Source: Spirodela intermedia
Lineage: Eukaryota > Streptophyta > Magnoliopsida > Alismatales > Araceae
Assembly: GCA_902729315.2 (NCBI GenBank)
Contig: LR746276.1
Span: 593,172 to 657,171, forward strand
Reading direction: 5' to 3'
DNA: 64,000 bases
Both the position numbers and the translations under genes were made by a program. The notes under the pieces were generated by a model. The model made no database searches and was not told the DNA's origin. It saw only the letters and a program-made list of their open reading frames with translations. Of this stretch, positions 12,201 through 27,250 are shown piece after piece; position 1 is the first letter of the stretch, and the number at the start of each line of letters is the position of its first letter.

Positions 12201-14613
12201 GTGGATGGCATATGGAATGACATGAATGAACCTGCAGTTTTCAAAGTAAAATTTAGCTCTACGATTCATAACTTCCAGTTTTTGCGGTCACCGTTCTGAC
12301 AAATGATATTTATTCAGGTTGCAACAAAAACGATGCCTGAAAGCAACATTCATGGAGGAGATGCTGAACTGGGTGGTCGTCAGAATCACTCTCATTACCA
12401 TAATGCAAGTTCTTACTGAATTATCTTGCACTCTTTTCCATAATGTAGATGTCACATGATATGCAGTCCTTTTTCTAAGTTCAGTTTCACGATAGGTTTA
12501 TGGTATGCTGATGGCTAGATCAACTTACGAAGGAATGAAGATGTCTTCTGGAAAAAAACGGCCATTTGTTCTCACTAGAGCCGGATTTATTGGTAGCCAA
12601 AGGTATGCTGCTACTTGGACCGGGGATAACCTAGCAAATTGGGAGCATTTACATATGAGTATATCGATGGTGCTTCAGTTGGTATGTTTTCTCCTCTTTT
12701 CATTTTTATCTATATAAATGAAATGCATAATGTAAATCATTAGCGGGACACTGACATATTTGTGAAATTTATGACCTGTCTTTCATAACCTTGTTGTGGT
12801 GGTGTGTATCTTATAATATCATATTATAGAGAAATTAAAAGTTTTAAACTAGAAAAAAGTGTTCAATGCTCCCTTAAATAGAAACATCATTTTTCTATTA
12901 TATAATTAACAATTATTTGAAGTAGATTTTATATTTCTAGAGAAGTGAATTCACTGTTGGTGTTTATGCATGTATAATTATTCTAACTGTGGTTGAGTCA
13001 GAAGGCCAGAGCTTATGAAAGTTAAACATTTATGCTATAATAGTGCCTTATACTTTCTGACAACTAGGCATAGCAGACTTCTGCAATGGTAGCCTAGAAT
13101 CCAAATTATTCGAATGTTTCCAGTCGTTTGCCTTATTCCGTGAGATAGTGCAATTTTTTTTGGTCGAGTAGTAGTCAGATAGGAGAGATATTGTTCTGTC
13201 ATCAGAAAGGTTCTGTGAGCCCAATTGGCCAATATTCTTCTATGCTTTTAGTGTGCATATTGATATCATGCCATGTAAATATTTCTTTCTGATGCTAGAT
13301 ATATTCTGGAGAAAAAATCAAGCTTAATGTCGGAATCCATTTAACATGGTCATTGTGAACGGAAAAGTAATCAACTCAATAATATTGACGTAGTTACTGT
13401 TGGTAGAGAGCTTGTTTTCTGATGAATGTCCTTTATTTGTCTAGTTTATTATTGATTATTATTTTTAAAATATCTTGGCTGAGAGAAGGGTGGTAGTCTC
13501 CTGATGGAGTGGGGCTCTGATGGAGCACGAACACCAGTCGAGCTCAACCTATGTCTACTGTTTCAAGTGGGGCAGAGAAATTTTTTATGCCATTCTGATG
13601 TTGAATGCACAAAGGTGTTGATTACCTCTCGTAGAAGTGTGTAAAAAGGCCAAGATGTTTGAATAATGTGCTGCAGTACGAGAAGAGGATACATCAATAG
13701 CTTAATTTACTTATATGGATCTCCCATTAAACATGTGTTTTTCCTGAAAAAACACATGTTTTTGTCTTTTATTTGTACATCCATTAACTTTCTTTACTAT
13801 TTTTTCACTGACGTGTGTAGAATTTTTAAACAATTTATGATGTGCCAAAGTCTCCTACGAGTTCATCACTTATGTTTCTTGATGTTTCATTTTCCTGGGC
13901 AGAGTCTCAGTGGTCAGCCATTATCCGGACCAGATATTGGTGGCTTTGCTGGGAATGCTTCTCCTAAGTTGTTTGGGAGATGGATGGGAATCGGCGCTAT
14001 GTTTCCTTTCTCTCGTGGTCATTCAGAAACTAAAACAGTTGACCATGAACCATGGTCCTTTGGAGAAGAGGTTCGTCCTTTACCATTCTATATCATATTG
14101 TTGCATTTTATTGTGGATATAAAGTTATTTTTTTTGTTGTTTTTTTGGAATTGTTGATGAAATCAATCTTCCTGTGAACAAAATGTACCTGTATGGAGGA
14201 AGGGGAAGAACAAGAAAAACAAGACAAAATAGATAAAAATGTCTTGATGTCAAATTCCATGACAAAGAAGTAGAGTTATTTCCGGTATATAAATTTATAA
14301 TGCCTTACCACATCAATTTGGGATCTTCGTAAAAGCTTATGCCAACTTGGGGATAAAGTCCCTTTTTACACCAAAGCCCAATAATCGTCCAATTCAGCGG
14401 GAAAGTTGACTTTTAAAGTTTCCAGAGTCAGCATTGATGCTTTTAACTCTCAATACTAAGCATAGCGGTCAGCTAGATGTAGAAGGTATGTGATTTGGTC
14501 AGAATTGAGGCAAGTTTTTGCTGTCTTATCCCGTTCAGATCTTCCTCTAGGAATGCCAGGGAAGACAAGCTGCTCATGTACTTATGTCCAAATAATAGAG
14601 GGTAGTCACTATT

Positions 14614-14669
<56 letters not shown>

Positions 14670-17600
14670 CAATTTTTTGAATGGAGTAAGGAAAGGAAGG
14701 ACCGCAGCCTTTATTTTTATTCTGGTCAGGTGCTTAAATAACTTTCATCACTTGGGGAAACTTACGGAAGTGTTGAATATTGACCTTTTGAAAACATACT
14801 GCCTCTACGAATGTTCATCATTTGGTTTTTTAATTCAGTCAGTATGTCATATGACCAACCTTCAAAATTTGCCGCTCTTATACATGGAGAATATAATTCA
14901 CATATCGTCTAATCTTCCTTAAAATGGGCTTCTTCATTAACTCCACTATGAACTTCATCTCAAACTTTGAGATCAGGTTCATCGGATAAACATTCAAATG
15001 GGCTTCATTATAGAAAATTGTAAACTTGGCTTCATCATATAGGTCCTCGAATGAGTTTTGTCTCATAAAGTTGTCAATTAGGTTTGTTTTATAAAGTCCA
15101 AGAAGGCTTCACCTTTGAAATCAATAAATGGTTTTCATCCCATAAATTATCTCGGGGCTTATGTATGCATTCAAATTAGTATATGTTTAATGAAAACGAA
15201 GTTTCATTTTTTGGCATCATTTTTAAGAAAAACTAATGCCAACTTTGGTTGGTGAGGAGGACTCAAATCTAAGCTTTCCCTAGAAAGCTGAATCCATACG
15301 TGAGCTCGAGACATAATAAATGCAATAAATTATCTAAAGTTTATTAAAGCGACAAAAGATAACAAGTTGCTTCAGAAACCATCTTAAAAAATTCATTTTC
15401 ACTACGTTTCTCTTTCGATTTATTGTGTGCCACAAGACTTGCAATGAAAGCCAATTTACTCTGAAACTGTAGCAATTTTTTCACTTTTGAAGTAAACCTA
15501 AGACGTATAACAAAAAGCTATATTTCATCATTTCTAAGATGGATATTTTTTTAGTTTACATTTTTTCCGTTCACCGTTTTGGTTCTATGTTAAAATGTTT
15601 TGGTGGGTCTTGAAAGAGCTTATATTCACTGAAAAACTTTCTCATTATGAATTTTAACATCACTTTATCCTTACAGTGTGAAGAGATATGCCGCTTAGCA
15701 CTGCTTAGACGCTACAGGCTTATCCCACACATCTATACTCTATTTTATATGGCTCACACGAAGGGTACTCCTGTCCTTGCGCCCACCCTTTTTGCTGGTA
15801 TGGCTGGTGATATCTTTGGTACTTAATGACCTTTAGAAGTCTAGTTCTCATAGAATGATGGGTGATTTTTTTCACACAGATTCAAAGGATCCACGTCTGA
15901 GATCAGTGGAAAACTCTTTCCTCATGGGTCCTCTTTTAATATGCACAAGGTATTGGATAAATTATCCTTCAACTTTTGTATGCTCCGAGAAGAATAACCC
16001 TGTCAAGATATAATTCAAACATAGGTAGCAGAATAACACGTTTTTTGCCTGTTGTGTTTGTAATATCCTTCCGACTTTTGTATGATCCGAGGATAATAAC
16101 CCTGTAGAGATATATTTCCAACCTAGGTAGCAGGAAAACACATTATGCATATTGTCTTCGCAAGATCTTTCAACTTTTGTATGATCCCAGAAGAATAGCC
16201 CTGCCAAGACATATTTCCAACTTAGGTACCAGAATAACACATTTTTCATATTGTGCTTGTACACAGATTAACCTGTTTCTATTTTAGAAGTGATATACAA
16301 GTTCTAATTGTTCATGTTGACTAAGTAATAAGATCAGCTAAGCCTTATTTGGCTACTCCATACATTATTTCAGATGTATATAGTTTATTATATGTATATG
16401 AAACAAAAAAGAAGAAATGACAAGAAAAAATTGTGATATGATTGATAAAGAAGAAAAATATCTGATAATTCTCTTTCTATGTTTCTCTATGTTTTAATTA
16501 TTTACATGAAATATTAGCACATAATAGTTATACTGATTAGAGGAACACTTTCTTATTGCCTTCTTTTTCTTAGCACTGTACCTGAAAAAGGATCTGATGA
16601 GTTGCAATTCGTGCTGCCAAAAGGCATCTGGTTGCGTTTTGATTTTTGCGACTCACATCCAGTAAGGACTCGCAACAAATTTATGTCTAAAGTTTTTATC
16701 AATATGATTTATCTAGCTTATAGGTTACGCTACTTTATGGTAATCATTTCCTGAACACAGGATTTGCCAATTCTATATTTACAAGGGGGGTCAATAATTC
16801 CTATGGGCCCCGCTATTCAGCATGTTGGAGAAGCAAATCGAACTGATGAACTGTTTCTAATGATTGCTTTGGACGAAAATGGTAATCTTCTGTTATCATG
16901 TACAATCTTTCGGTTTTGATTTTGATTTATTTTCATTCGAATTAATTGTTAGTTTCACTATTAGTGAAGATGGTAATGCCGATAAACCCTTTTTTTCTTG
17001 TGTCACAAATAGATTCATTTCCAAAACTTCTATTTTAGTCTCATTTCCTGCCCTTTGGGTTCTGTGAGACATTGACGAGCGAAAGAGGAGTGAGATTGTC
17101 TGCCTGAACAATGGTGGAAGCCTTTTACCCACCTGCACGCCCCCCATAAAAAAATAAAATAAAAAAGGAGAAGAGAAAAGAGAGCCTTCAAGAGCTCTGT
17201 TCTTAATGTTTGATTATGAAACAATATTCTTCATACCATAAAAATGAGCTTAGATTTTTCTGAAAATTCTATAAATTTAATAATGTCTTTTTTTTTTTAA
17301 AACTGTCATTATCTGTAAATTTTTCTTCCTGAAAATTAATTTGCAAAGATGCCCTAGATTTTTCCATGGAGAGATAGGGCAGTCGAAAATTGGTATAGGC
17401 ATTTGCATGTATTTAAAACTATGCAAGCAGGTTATTCTTTGAAATTCATAAAAAAAAATTCAGCCGAAATATTTTTTATTTGTGATTTTTTCATTGTCTA
17501 CTCGTTGATTTGTGAATTCTTCACGGATATCTTTTTGACATATCAATCTCTTTGCCACACCTTTAAATATTTCATGGAGCATTGTTCTTTCCTTGATCTA

Positions 17601-20113
17601 TTCTTCATAAAGAAGAAGAAAAGGCCACGTTTTCATGAATTGTTGTTCTTATTTCATTTTCGACGCATGATTCTGCCTTGGAGAGGGAAATAACGAGGTT
17701 CCCAGGGGAATTTTTCTTTTATAGCTCGACTTCTTGGCCAAAAGAGGAAAAATCTCATCTATACATTTTTGTTATTGTTCATGAAAATATAAGGTTTGTT
17801 TCCCAGGGTAGTCTAACACCATTTCTTTCACAGGGAGAGCCGAAGGAGTTCTCTTCGAGGATGATGGCGACGGGTATGACTTCATCCGAGGGGGATACCT
17901 TCTGACGTACTATGTTGCCGAGCTTCACTCTTCATCCGTCACAGTCAAAGTTTCTAGGGCTGAAGGGTCACTCGAGAGGCCGAAACGGGCCCTTCACGTG
18001 CAGTTATTGCTGGGTGGGGGCGCCATGGTACGTCTTTAGGATTGCAGATTCAAGCTTTATGAAGTGGATCCAAAACATCCGGACACCTAGCTCTTCATTT
18101 TTTTTATTTTATTTTATTTTATTTTATTTCTAAAGCGCTTTAATAATTTTTTTTGTTGGTCCCCGGAGATTCATGCACGGGGAAATGATGGAGAGGAAAT
18201 TAAGTTTCCCATGCCTTCCAAAGCTGAGGTTTCAGAATTAGTCGCAGAGGGTGAAGAACAGTATAGAACACTTATCGGTAATCCTCTTTTTCTCAGTACT
18301 TTAGAGTTAAAACCAAGCCTCCTCGATTCCATTTTCCTTCTTTGGAATTTTCACAAACTGCATTTGTTTACAAGTTGTCTCAAAAAAAAATTTATGCAAT
18401 GTATTCTATTTGTTACACTTTTTTTTTTCTGGAAATATTTCTTGCCACATTAGTTTTTTCACTGGCTAAGAGATTTTATGAACCATCTTCATAATACTGC
18501 TCGCGATTAACAATGGCGGGGTTTAGTTCATCATGCTGCCTTTTCTCGTCCTTGGGCAAGAACTGAATAGGTTCTGAACTTTGATGCTCTGTATGATTCT
18601 CATGGTCATGAATGCATGACCATGATAATCCAGTTTCCTGGAGAGAGATTCTTCAGATTTAAGAACAGAAAAGGGTAAGTCAACTCATTTATACATTCGC
18701 AGATATGCCAGCAAGGTTCAAAGTTGGCTCACTCTGACCACCCATACCTGAATGGGAAACAATCTAGGAATCCCACGCTGTTGGGCTTCCCTGATGGGCA
18801 ATGATTTCTTTTGGAAATTCAGATCCACAATTAGCTATTCTCTGTACCCTGTGGCACATCCTAACTTATGTGGCTCGATGGGATTTTAATTTTCTGAGAC
18901 ATGAAATACCCCAGATTTCTTGATTTTTATTTTTATTTTTAAAAGTCAAACAACCTGTTCTCATTTCTCCTCACAATCTAATGCTCTGCTGATGAGTCGA
19001 TGGGATTCTAATTTTCTGAGACATGAAATACCCCAGATTTCTTGATTTTTATTTTTTTTAAAAAGTCAAACAACCTGTTCTCATTTCTCCTCACAATCTA
19101 ATGCTCTGCTGATGGGTCGATGGGATTCTAATTTTCTGAGACATGAAATACCCCAGATTTCTTGATTTTTATTTTTTTTAAAAAGTCAAACAACCTGTTC
19201 TCATTTCTCCTCACAATCTAATGCTCTGCTGATGGGTCGATGGGATTCTAATTTTCTGAGACATGAAATACCCCAGATTTCTTCACTTTTTTTATTTTTT
19301 TTTGAAAAGAAAAGGTCAAACAACCCGTTCTCATTTCTTCTGACAATCTAATGTTCTGCTGAGACGGCGATCACAGAAAACGCTAGGCGCATTCCAGACA
19401 TAGACTATGCCTCAGAAAAGAAAGGCGTGGAAGTCACAAGGACCCCGGTCAAGATGGAGCGCGGCGACTGGGTTCTTGAAGTGGTGCCCTGGATCGGCGG
19501 CAGACTGATCTCCATGGTACATTCCCCTTCAGGTAACTCCCCAGACTCGCCCATGTCAGAAGCCCTTCTGGGACGTGGAAATGGGTGGCCTTCTTTTGAA
19601 GGGTTGACCTTTTATAACCTCGTTTGAGGGGCTGCGCAGGGAGTCAATGGCTCGCAAGCAGGGAGGACTTTGGAGGGTACGAAGAATACGGCGGGGCTGA
19701 GTACCGGTCCGCCGGATGCTCAGAAGAATATACGGTCATTCGGTAAATAATCGGGTCTCATCCATGGAAGAGCAGAGTAAGTTGCGGAGACCCAATTCTG
19801 GAATGCGTGTTTTGCAGGAGGCGAATGGCGGAATCTGGTGAAGAGTCTCTGGATATGGAAGGGGATATTGGGGGGGGGTTGACCCTCAAGCGGCGGATAT
19901 CGATCCCCAAGGAAGACCCCAAGGTCTTCAGGATCGAGTCCTCAATCGTAGCCCGCAGCGTCGGCGCCGGCTCCGGTGGATTCTCAAGGTCTCTGATCAG
20001 TATCCCGACCGTGAATCTAGAGCTCCATCTCTCTCTCTCTCTCTCTCTCTCGCTGTTTATACCTACACACAAATTCATTTCTGGGTTTAATCATCATCAT
20101 CATCATCTTCTTC

Positions 20114-20158
<45 letters not shown>

Positions 20159-20915
20159 ACCCACTCACTAACTCATTTCTGGGTTTCATTATCATCATCA
20201 TCATCATCTTCTTCTTCTTCTTCTTCTTCTCTCTCTCTCTCTCTCTCTCTGTATATCCACTCACACACTCATTTCTGGGTTTCATCTTCTTCTTCTTCTT
20301 CTTCTTCTCTTCTTCTTCATCATCATCATCATCATCTTCTTCTTCTCTTCTTCTTCATCATCATCATCATCATCTTCTTCTTCTTCTTCTTCTTCTTCTT
20401 CTTCTCCTCTCTGTCTGTCTGTCTCTCTCTGTGTTTCTGTGGGTAATCATTTTTTGTTGCAGGCTGATGTGCCTACGAGTGCACCCGTCATTCGCTCTCC
20501 TCCACCCCGCCGAGGTCTATATCTCCTTCACTTCTCTCGACGGCGAGAAGCGCGAGGTTTGGCCCGAGTCCGGAGAGAAGTTTCTGGACGGCAACCTCCG
20601 CCCCAACGGTAATCACTCCTCTCTCCCCTCTCCCCCCCTCATCGTCCTTCCATGCACGACCACCTTTTCTCTCTCAGTTGACCTACCCCCCCCTCTCTCT
20701 ACATTTTCTCTCTCTGGGCAGGGGAATGGAGGCTAGTGGACCCATGCGCGGGGGTGGAGCTGGTCAACCGCTTCGATGTCAGCCAGGTGGAGAGGTGCAT
20801 GATACACTGGGGCAGCGGCACAGTCAACATGGAGCTGTGGTCAGAGGAACGACCCGTCTCCAAGGTCACCCCTCTCGGGATCTCCCACGAGTACGAGGTC
20901 AAGCAGTTGACCTAA
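9275..20915 (+). CDS. HGL1: HGL1-like GH31 alpha-glucosidase, copy B (complete)
   Basis: Complete tandem paralogue of the preceding gene. Exons: 9275-9499 (coding part of an exon opening at 9165), 9603-9671, 9745-9882, 9958-10075, 10611-10693, 10929-11024, 11859-12027, 12103-12245, 12318-12404, 12496-12681, 13903-14070, 15677-15797, 15880-15949, 16574-16661, 16761-16881, 17834-18027, 18169-18277, 19377-19532, 19640-19742, 19818-19988, 20463-20608, 20722-20915. The product is 984 residues, close to the usual length of about 990. ATG 9275 is chosen because the text after it matches the family N-terminus (GDMIFEAILEDGIFRFDCS) and the upstream frame soon meets a stop. Predicted catalytic residues are D339 (WNDMNEP) and D420 (TWTGDN). 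No transit peptide is evident, which fits a cytosolic enzyme. Donor 12405 is GC rather than GT. Exons 17834-18027 and 18169-18277 are identical in sequence to their copy A counterparts, unlike the other exons. Confidence 0.95.
12405..12495 (+). other. GC-AG intron in HGL1 copy B
   Basis: The exon ends CATAAT and the intron begins GCAAGT. The acceptor is GATAG before 12496. The orthologous copy A intron begins GTAAGG. Exon phases and the protein require this junction, so it is a GC donor. Apart from the GC it is a strong match to the donor consensus (AAGT at +3 to +6), as is typical of functional GC-AG introns. Confidence 0.85.
14618..14667 (+). repeat. (GA)n microsatellite
   Basis: About 50 bases of perfect GA in the long HGL1 copy B intron 14071-15676. 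It is the only large intronic dinucleotide tract in the window with GA rather than CT on the sense strand. Confidence 0.97.
15960..16264 (+). repeat. Three tandem copies of a ~100-bp unit in a copy B intron
   Basis: The intron between exons 15880-15949 and 16574-16661 contains three imperfect head-to-tail units. The shared word ACTTTTGTATG recurs near 15971, 16073 and 16172. The copy A intron (2627-2806) is much shorter and lacks the repeat, so the expansion followed the gene duplication. Confidence 0.88.
17820..18928 (+). repeat. 1,109-bp block identical to 4190-5298 (copy B member)
   Basis: Partner of the identical block in copy A. The left edge follows the first mismatch at 17819. The right edge is where copy B runs on into its 120-bp minisatellite, whereas copy A switches to a repeated piece of its own intron. 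The direction of transfer cannot be decided from sequence alone. Confidence 0.93.
18873..19360 (+). repeat. Four-unit 120-bp minisatellite in HGL1 copy B
   Basis: The word TCGATGGGATT recurs at 18875, 18997, 19117 and 19237, so the period is 120-122 bp. The second and third units are almost identical and the fourth is more diverged. Each unit ends with CACAATCTAATG, which is also the text just before the true acceptor of exon 19377-19532. The array therefore grew out of the 3' end of that intron. Copy A has a single partial unit near 5255-5298. Confidence 0.93.
20029..20433 (+). repeat. Expanded (CT)n/(TTC)n/(TCA)n compound repeat
   Basis: Copy B counterpart of the copy A array at 6804-7028. 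Blocks of CT, TTC and TCA alternate around a repeated module containing TCATTTCTGGGTTTCAT (near 20073, 20173 and 20268). It fills most of the intron 19989-20462. Confidence 0.95.
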
Positions 20916-21223
20916 CTCAAGAAGCCGTGCATCCCCCTCTCTTCCTCTACAGACGTTCGATGCTGGGCTTCAAAATAAAGGTCCCCGGTCTACATCTCAT
21001 GGGACCAGCAGCAAACCGTTCAAGACACGTGAAGCTAAAACGGACACCCGGCCGATTTGACTTTCATTTCATCCTCTGACTTGACAAAAGTCGCATCTCG
21101 TTGACCAATTTAGCCCTCAACCATTTCTAAGAGAGAGAGAGAGAGGAGGGATATCCTATGTAAGGTAATATAACTTCCTCGATCGTTACAACGTACCCCA
21201 AAAAAAAGGAGGTCGCGGGTCTG
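20916..21223. other. Convergent 3' flanks of HGL1 copy B and cpHsc70
   Basis: Only 308 bases separate two convergent stop codons. A short (GA)n lies at about 21131-21145. I see no further gene; both 3' UTRs must be short or overlap. Confidence 0.7.
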
Positions 21224-24546
<3,323 letters not shown>

Positions 24547-24930
24547 CTTCACCAAAGAAGGAAGAACCACAGGCCGAACTACGCCTTACGACTCTAGGAA
24601 TCGAAATCCCCGACCGCTAGCTAACCCTGAACACAAACCACACCGAGGAAGAAGACGATGAAGAAGAAGAACCTGGCAAGTGCACCCGTGCGGAAGAGCA
24701 GATAAGGAACAGAATCAGCTTCTAGAGAGAGGGACGGGGGGAGAGAGACGGGTGCGTGGAACTTTTTTAAGGGGAAGGAGTGGGTCAGATTCTGCCACGT
24801 TGTTACATCTAGAAAGGTCGACAGGAGGGGTGGGCCCAAGCCGCATTCGGACCGATTATTGGGCTTAGCCGGTACTTGGGGGAAGGAGGGGGCGAGAATG
24901 GTCTTTTGGGCTATCAGATCTTGTAGGTCA

Positions 24931-24944
24931 TTCCAGAAGCATCC
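24931..24944. promoter_or_regulatory. Heat-shock-element-like site upstream of cpHsc70
   Basis: TTCCAGAAGCATCC contains TTC-nn-GAA followed by an imperfect third unit. It lies about 385 bp before the ATG. Two good units are common by chance, so this is only suggestive. Confidence 0.25.
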
Positions 24945-25058
24945 AGAGAAGAAAGTGAGAGGCCTAAATGGGATCAGCACTAATGGATAGTTATGGCCCA
25001 ATTAGGCCCGGTCTATCGACGGGCCAGCACGGGGAGTCACTGACTTTCATGCCCATTT

Positions 25059-25232
25059 TCATGCCACGTGGCTTCTCACAATCACCCACGGTTCTCTCTT
25101 TCTCTCTCTCTCTCGCTATTTATACATGTATAGGGCCCATAGGGGAGTCATTGGACTGGCTCTCAAGGCCCAAATCATGGGCCGAGCCCTTTTCTTCTTG
25201 TCACGTCGCTATCCCACAATCACCCACTTGGC

Positions 25233-25271
<39 letters not shown>

Positions 25272-25369
25272 CCTCTCTCTCGGCCCCCCTGCGGGCCAAC
25301 TCTCAAGGCCCAAATCATGGCGCAATCCCATTTTTTTCCTTTGGACGTGGCTGTCCCATAATCACCCAC

Positions 25370-25415
<46 letters not shown>
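25059..25415. repeat. Three imperfect ~140-bp tandem units ending in (CT)n
   Basis: AATCACCCAC recurs near 25080, 25218 and 25360, each time followed by a CT tract. The word AAGGCCCAAATCATGG recurs at 25165 and 25305. The first unit is partial. The unit is a unique piece joined to a microsatellite, consistent with slippage or unequal exchange anchored on the CT tracts. Confidence 0.85.
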
Positions 25416-25417
<2 letters not shown>

Positions 25418-25608
25418 CTCTCTCTACCAATGAACGTAGTGATTCGCATGCAGCCCCACTCGGGAAAGAGAGAGAGACAGTGAAAAATTGCAATCTTACA
25501 AGAAGAATCACCCCACTACAATGATCAGAACCAAACAAAAGAAAGCATTATGACTCCTAACACCAGAATAATCCACCGACATCCAGGTTGAAAGTTGGGA
25601 GGCGTACC

Positions 25609-27250
25609 TCAGACATTGACCAGCTTCACCCGACCGGTTTTCTTGTCCAGGTCAACCCTGAGCCCCAGCTCCGCCACCTCCGGCGAGTCAACGGACCCCT
25701 GTAGCTCCAGCTCCGCCACCAGCCGCTGGTTCTCAGCATTGCCCTCCAACAAGTAGCTCACCGCCAGCATCCCCCACTCCCTCAAGTAGGGGTTCTCCTC
25801 GTCAACAACGCACTGCTGCAGCAGCAAAAGAATCCCGTCCAGCTGCCGGATCTCGTCCTGAACCCGCCGCCGCCCGCAGGTGCAGTTGCCGATCACGGCC
25901 ACGAGGTCCCTCCGAAAGCCTCTGTAAGGACAGACTTTTGACGGTGAAGAAGGCGGCGACGCCGCCTCTGAGCTGGGTCTCCGGTGAAGGGCCCTTCTGA
26001 CGGTCGACGGCGGCTCGAGGTCCCGGAGAAGGCCAAGCAGGTGCCGGCAGATCCCCGAAGAGACCAGTGGCTCCACCAGGGGCGGCAGCGAAGAGGAGTC
26101 ATCGGCGGCGGCGATGTCCCTCAGAATGGCGAGCGAGTAACCGAGAGCGTCCACTGCAGGAGAGCCGGTCGGCAATGGGGATGGTCCCCTGGATGAGAAG
26201 TCCACTGAAAGAGAAGCTCCTTCAAGAACACGAAGGACAGCGAGAACAAAGCCTCTGGAGATGTGGCCGCCTTCCCCTGGTTGCTCGCTCAAGAAGTCTG
26301 AGAGAATGCCCAGGAGGAACGCTTGCTCCACAGTGAACGGGGGATTTCCGTTCTCGGGCAGTCGGCAGATCTCGACGAAGCTGAATGAGCTGAATTCTGA
26401 GAACAGAAGGGGGAGGCCTGGTTCCTCGAAGCACACGCGAGAGAGGAGAAGCCGGAGCCAGTCCCCTCGGCACCCAGCTTACAAAAGTCAACCACGATGA
26501 TCAGATCTTTCAGTCAACGATCAATCTTCTCAAAAAAAAAAAAACAAAAGGAAAAACTATTTCCTTCCTGCAATAGGATGGCTGTTCGGAGAAATTGCAG
26601 ATGATGAACAGTCCTTGCCCTGATTTGGTCATAAAATTCACAGATGGAGAGGAGGAGAGAGCTGTACCTGAGCAGGCGGTGGAAATGACCTCCTTCAAAA
26701 TGGGCAATCCCCTTCCGACGCCGCAGAGCTCGTCGAACCTCTCACGACTCTCCGGCCCCGACGAACAGCAACACATATACAGGATCATGCACAGAGCATC
26801 GCAGGCCATGGCGTCTCTCACCCTCGCCAGATCCAGAAAGCCGTCCGAGAAGAACTGCCGCCATACTGTGGACCGATGTCTCTCCCCAGCCGCCGCCACG
26901 TTCCCCAGAAGTTGGAGCCCTAACCGCACGACTTCCTCGGGGACCGGCAGCGCCCCCCTCAGAACGACGGAGGCAGCGGCTTCGGGGCCACCGGACTCAA
27001 GGAAGGCGTCCTGGCTCGCGGCTTCCCCGGCGCAGAGGTTCCTCAGAACCCGGAGGAAGGAGAGGATGCGGTGGAGGGGGAGATCAGGGCGGAGGCGGCG
27101 GACGAGTTTAGGGAGGACGATTCCCTCCGAAGCCAGGCGGGAACGACCCTCTGATGTTCTTGTTGCCTCCAGAAGGGCTCGAAGCGCTTCTCCCCCTAGA
27201 TCTTCATCGTCATCCTCCTCTTCGGCCGTCCTCCGAGGCCCGGGGGACAT
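25609..27250 (-). CDS. ATXN10: Ataxin-10 family armadillo-like protein
   Basis: Two exons, 27250-26668 and 26477-25609, give 483 residues, near the plant family length. The N-terminal half is leucine-rich helical ARM-like sequence (HRILSFLRVLRNLCAGE). The C-terminal part carries the conserved ataxin-10 block: YRGFRRDLVAVIGNCTCG, then VQDEIRQLDGILLLLQQCV, then an NPYLREWG segment and LLEGNAENQ. The intron starts GTACAG and ends TGTAAG. The first exon is very GC-rich. The frame is open upstream of the ATG to a stop near 27436 but contains no other ATG. The family is linked to cytokinesis and cell survival in animals; the plant role is poorly defined. Divergently arranged with the LEA gene to its right. 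Confidence 0.87.

Larger units (their letters stand above)
24547..25608. other. cpHsc70 promoter side and 3' flank of the ataxin-10 gene
   Basis: Noncoding. It contains the cpHsc70 5' flank, a tandem repeat at 25059-25415 and a CACGTG at 25065-25070. I find no gene; the ORFs over the CT tracts are repeat-driven. Confidence 0.7.

Noticed and set aside
18873-19360. CRISPR-like array
   Set aside because: Four contiguous 120-bp units without unique spacers in a plant intron; this is a minisatellite.
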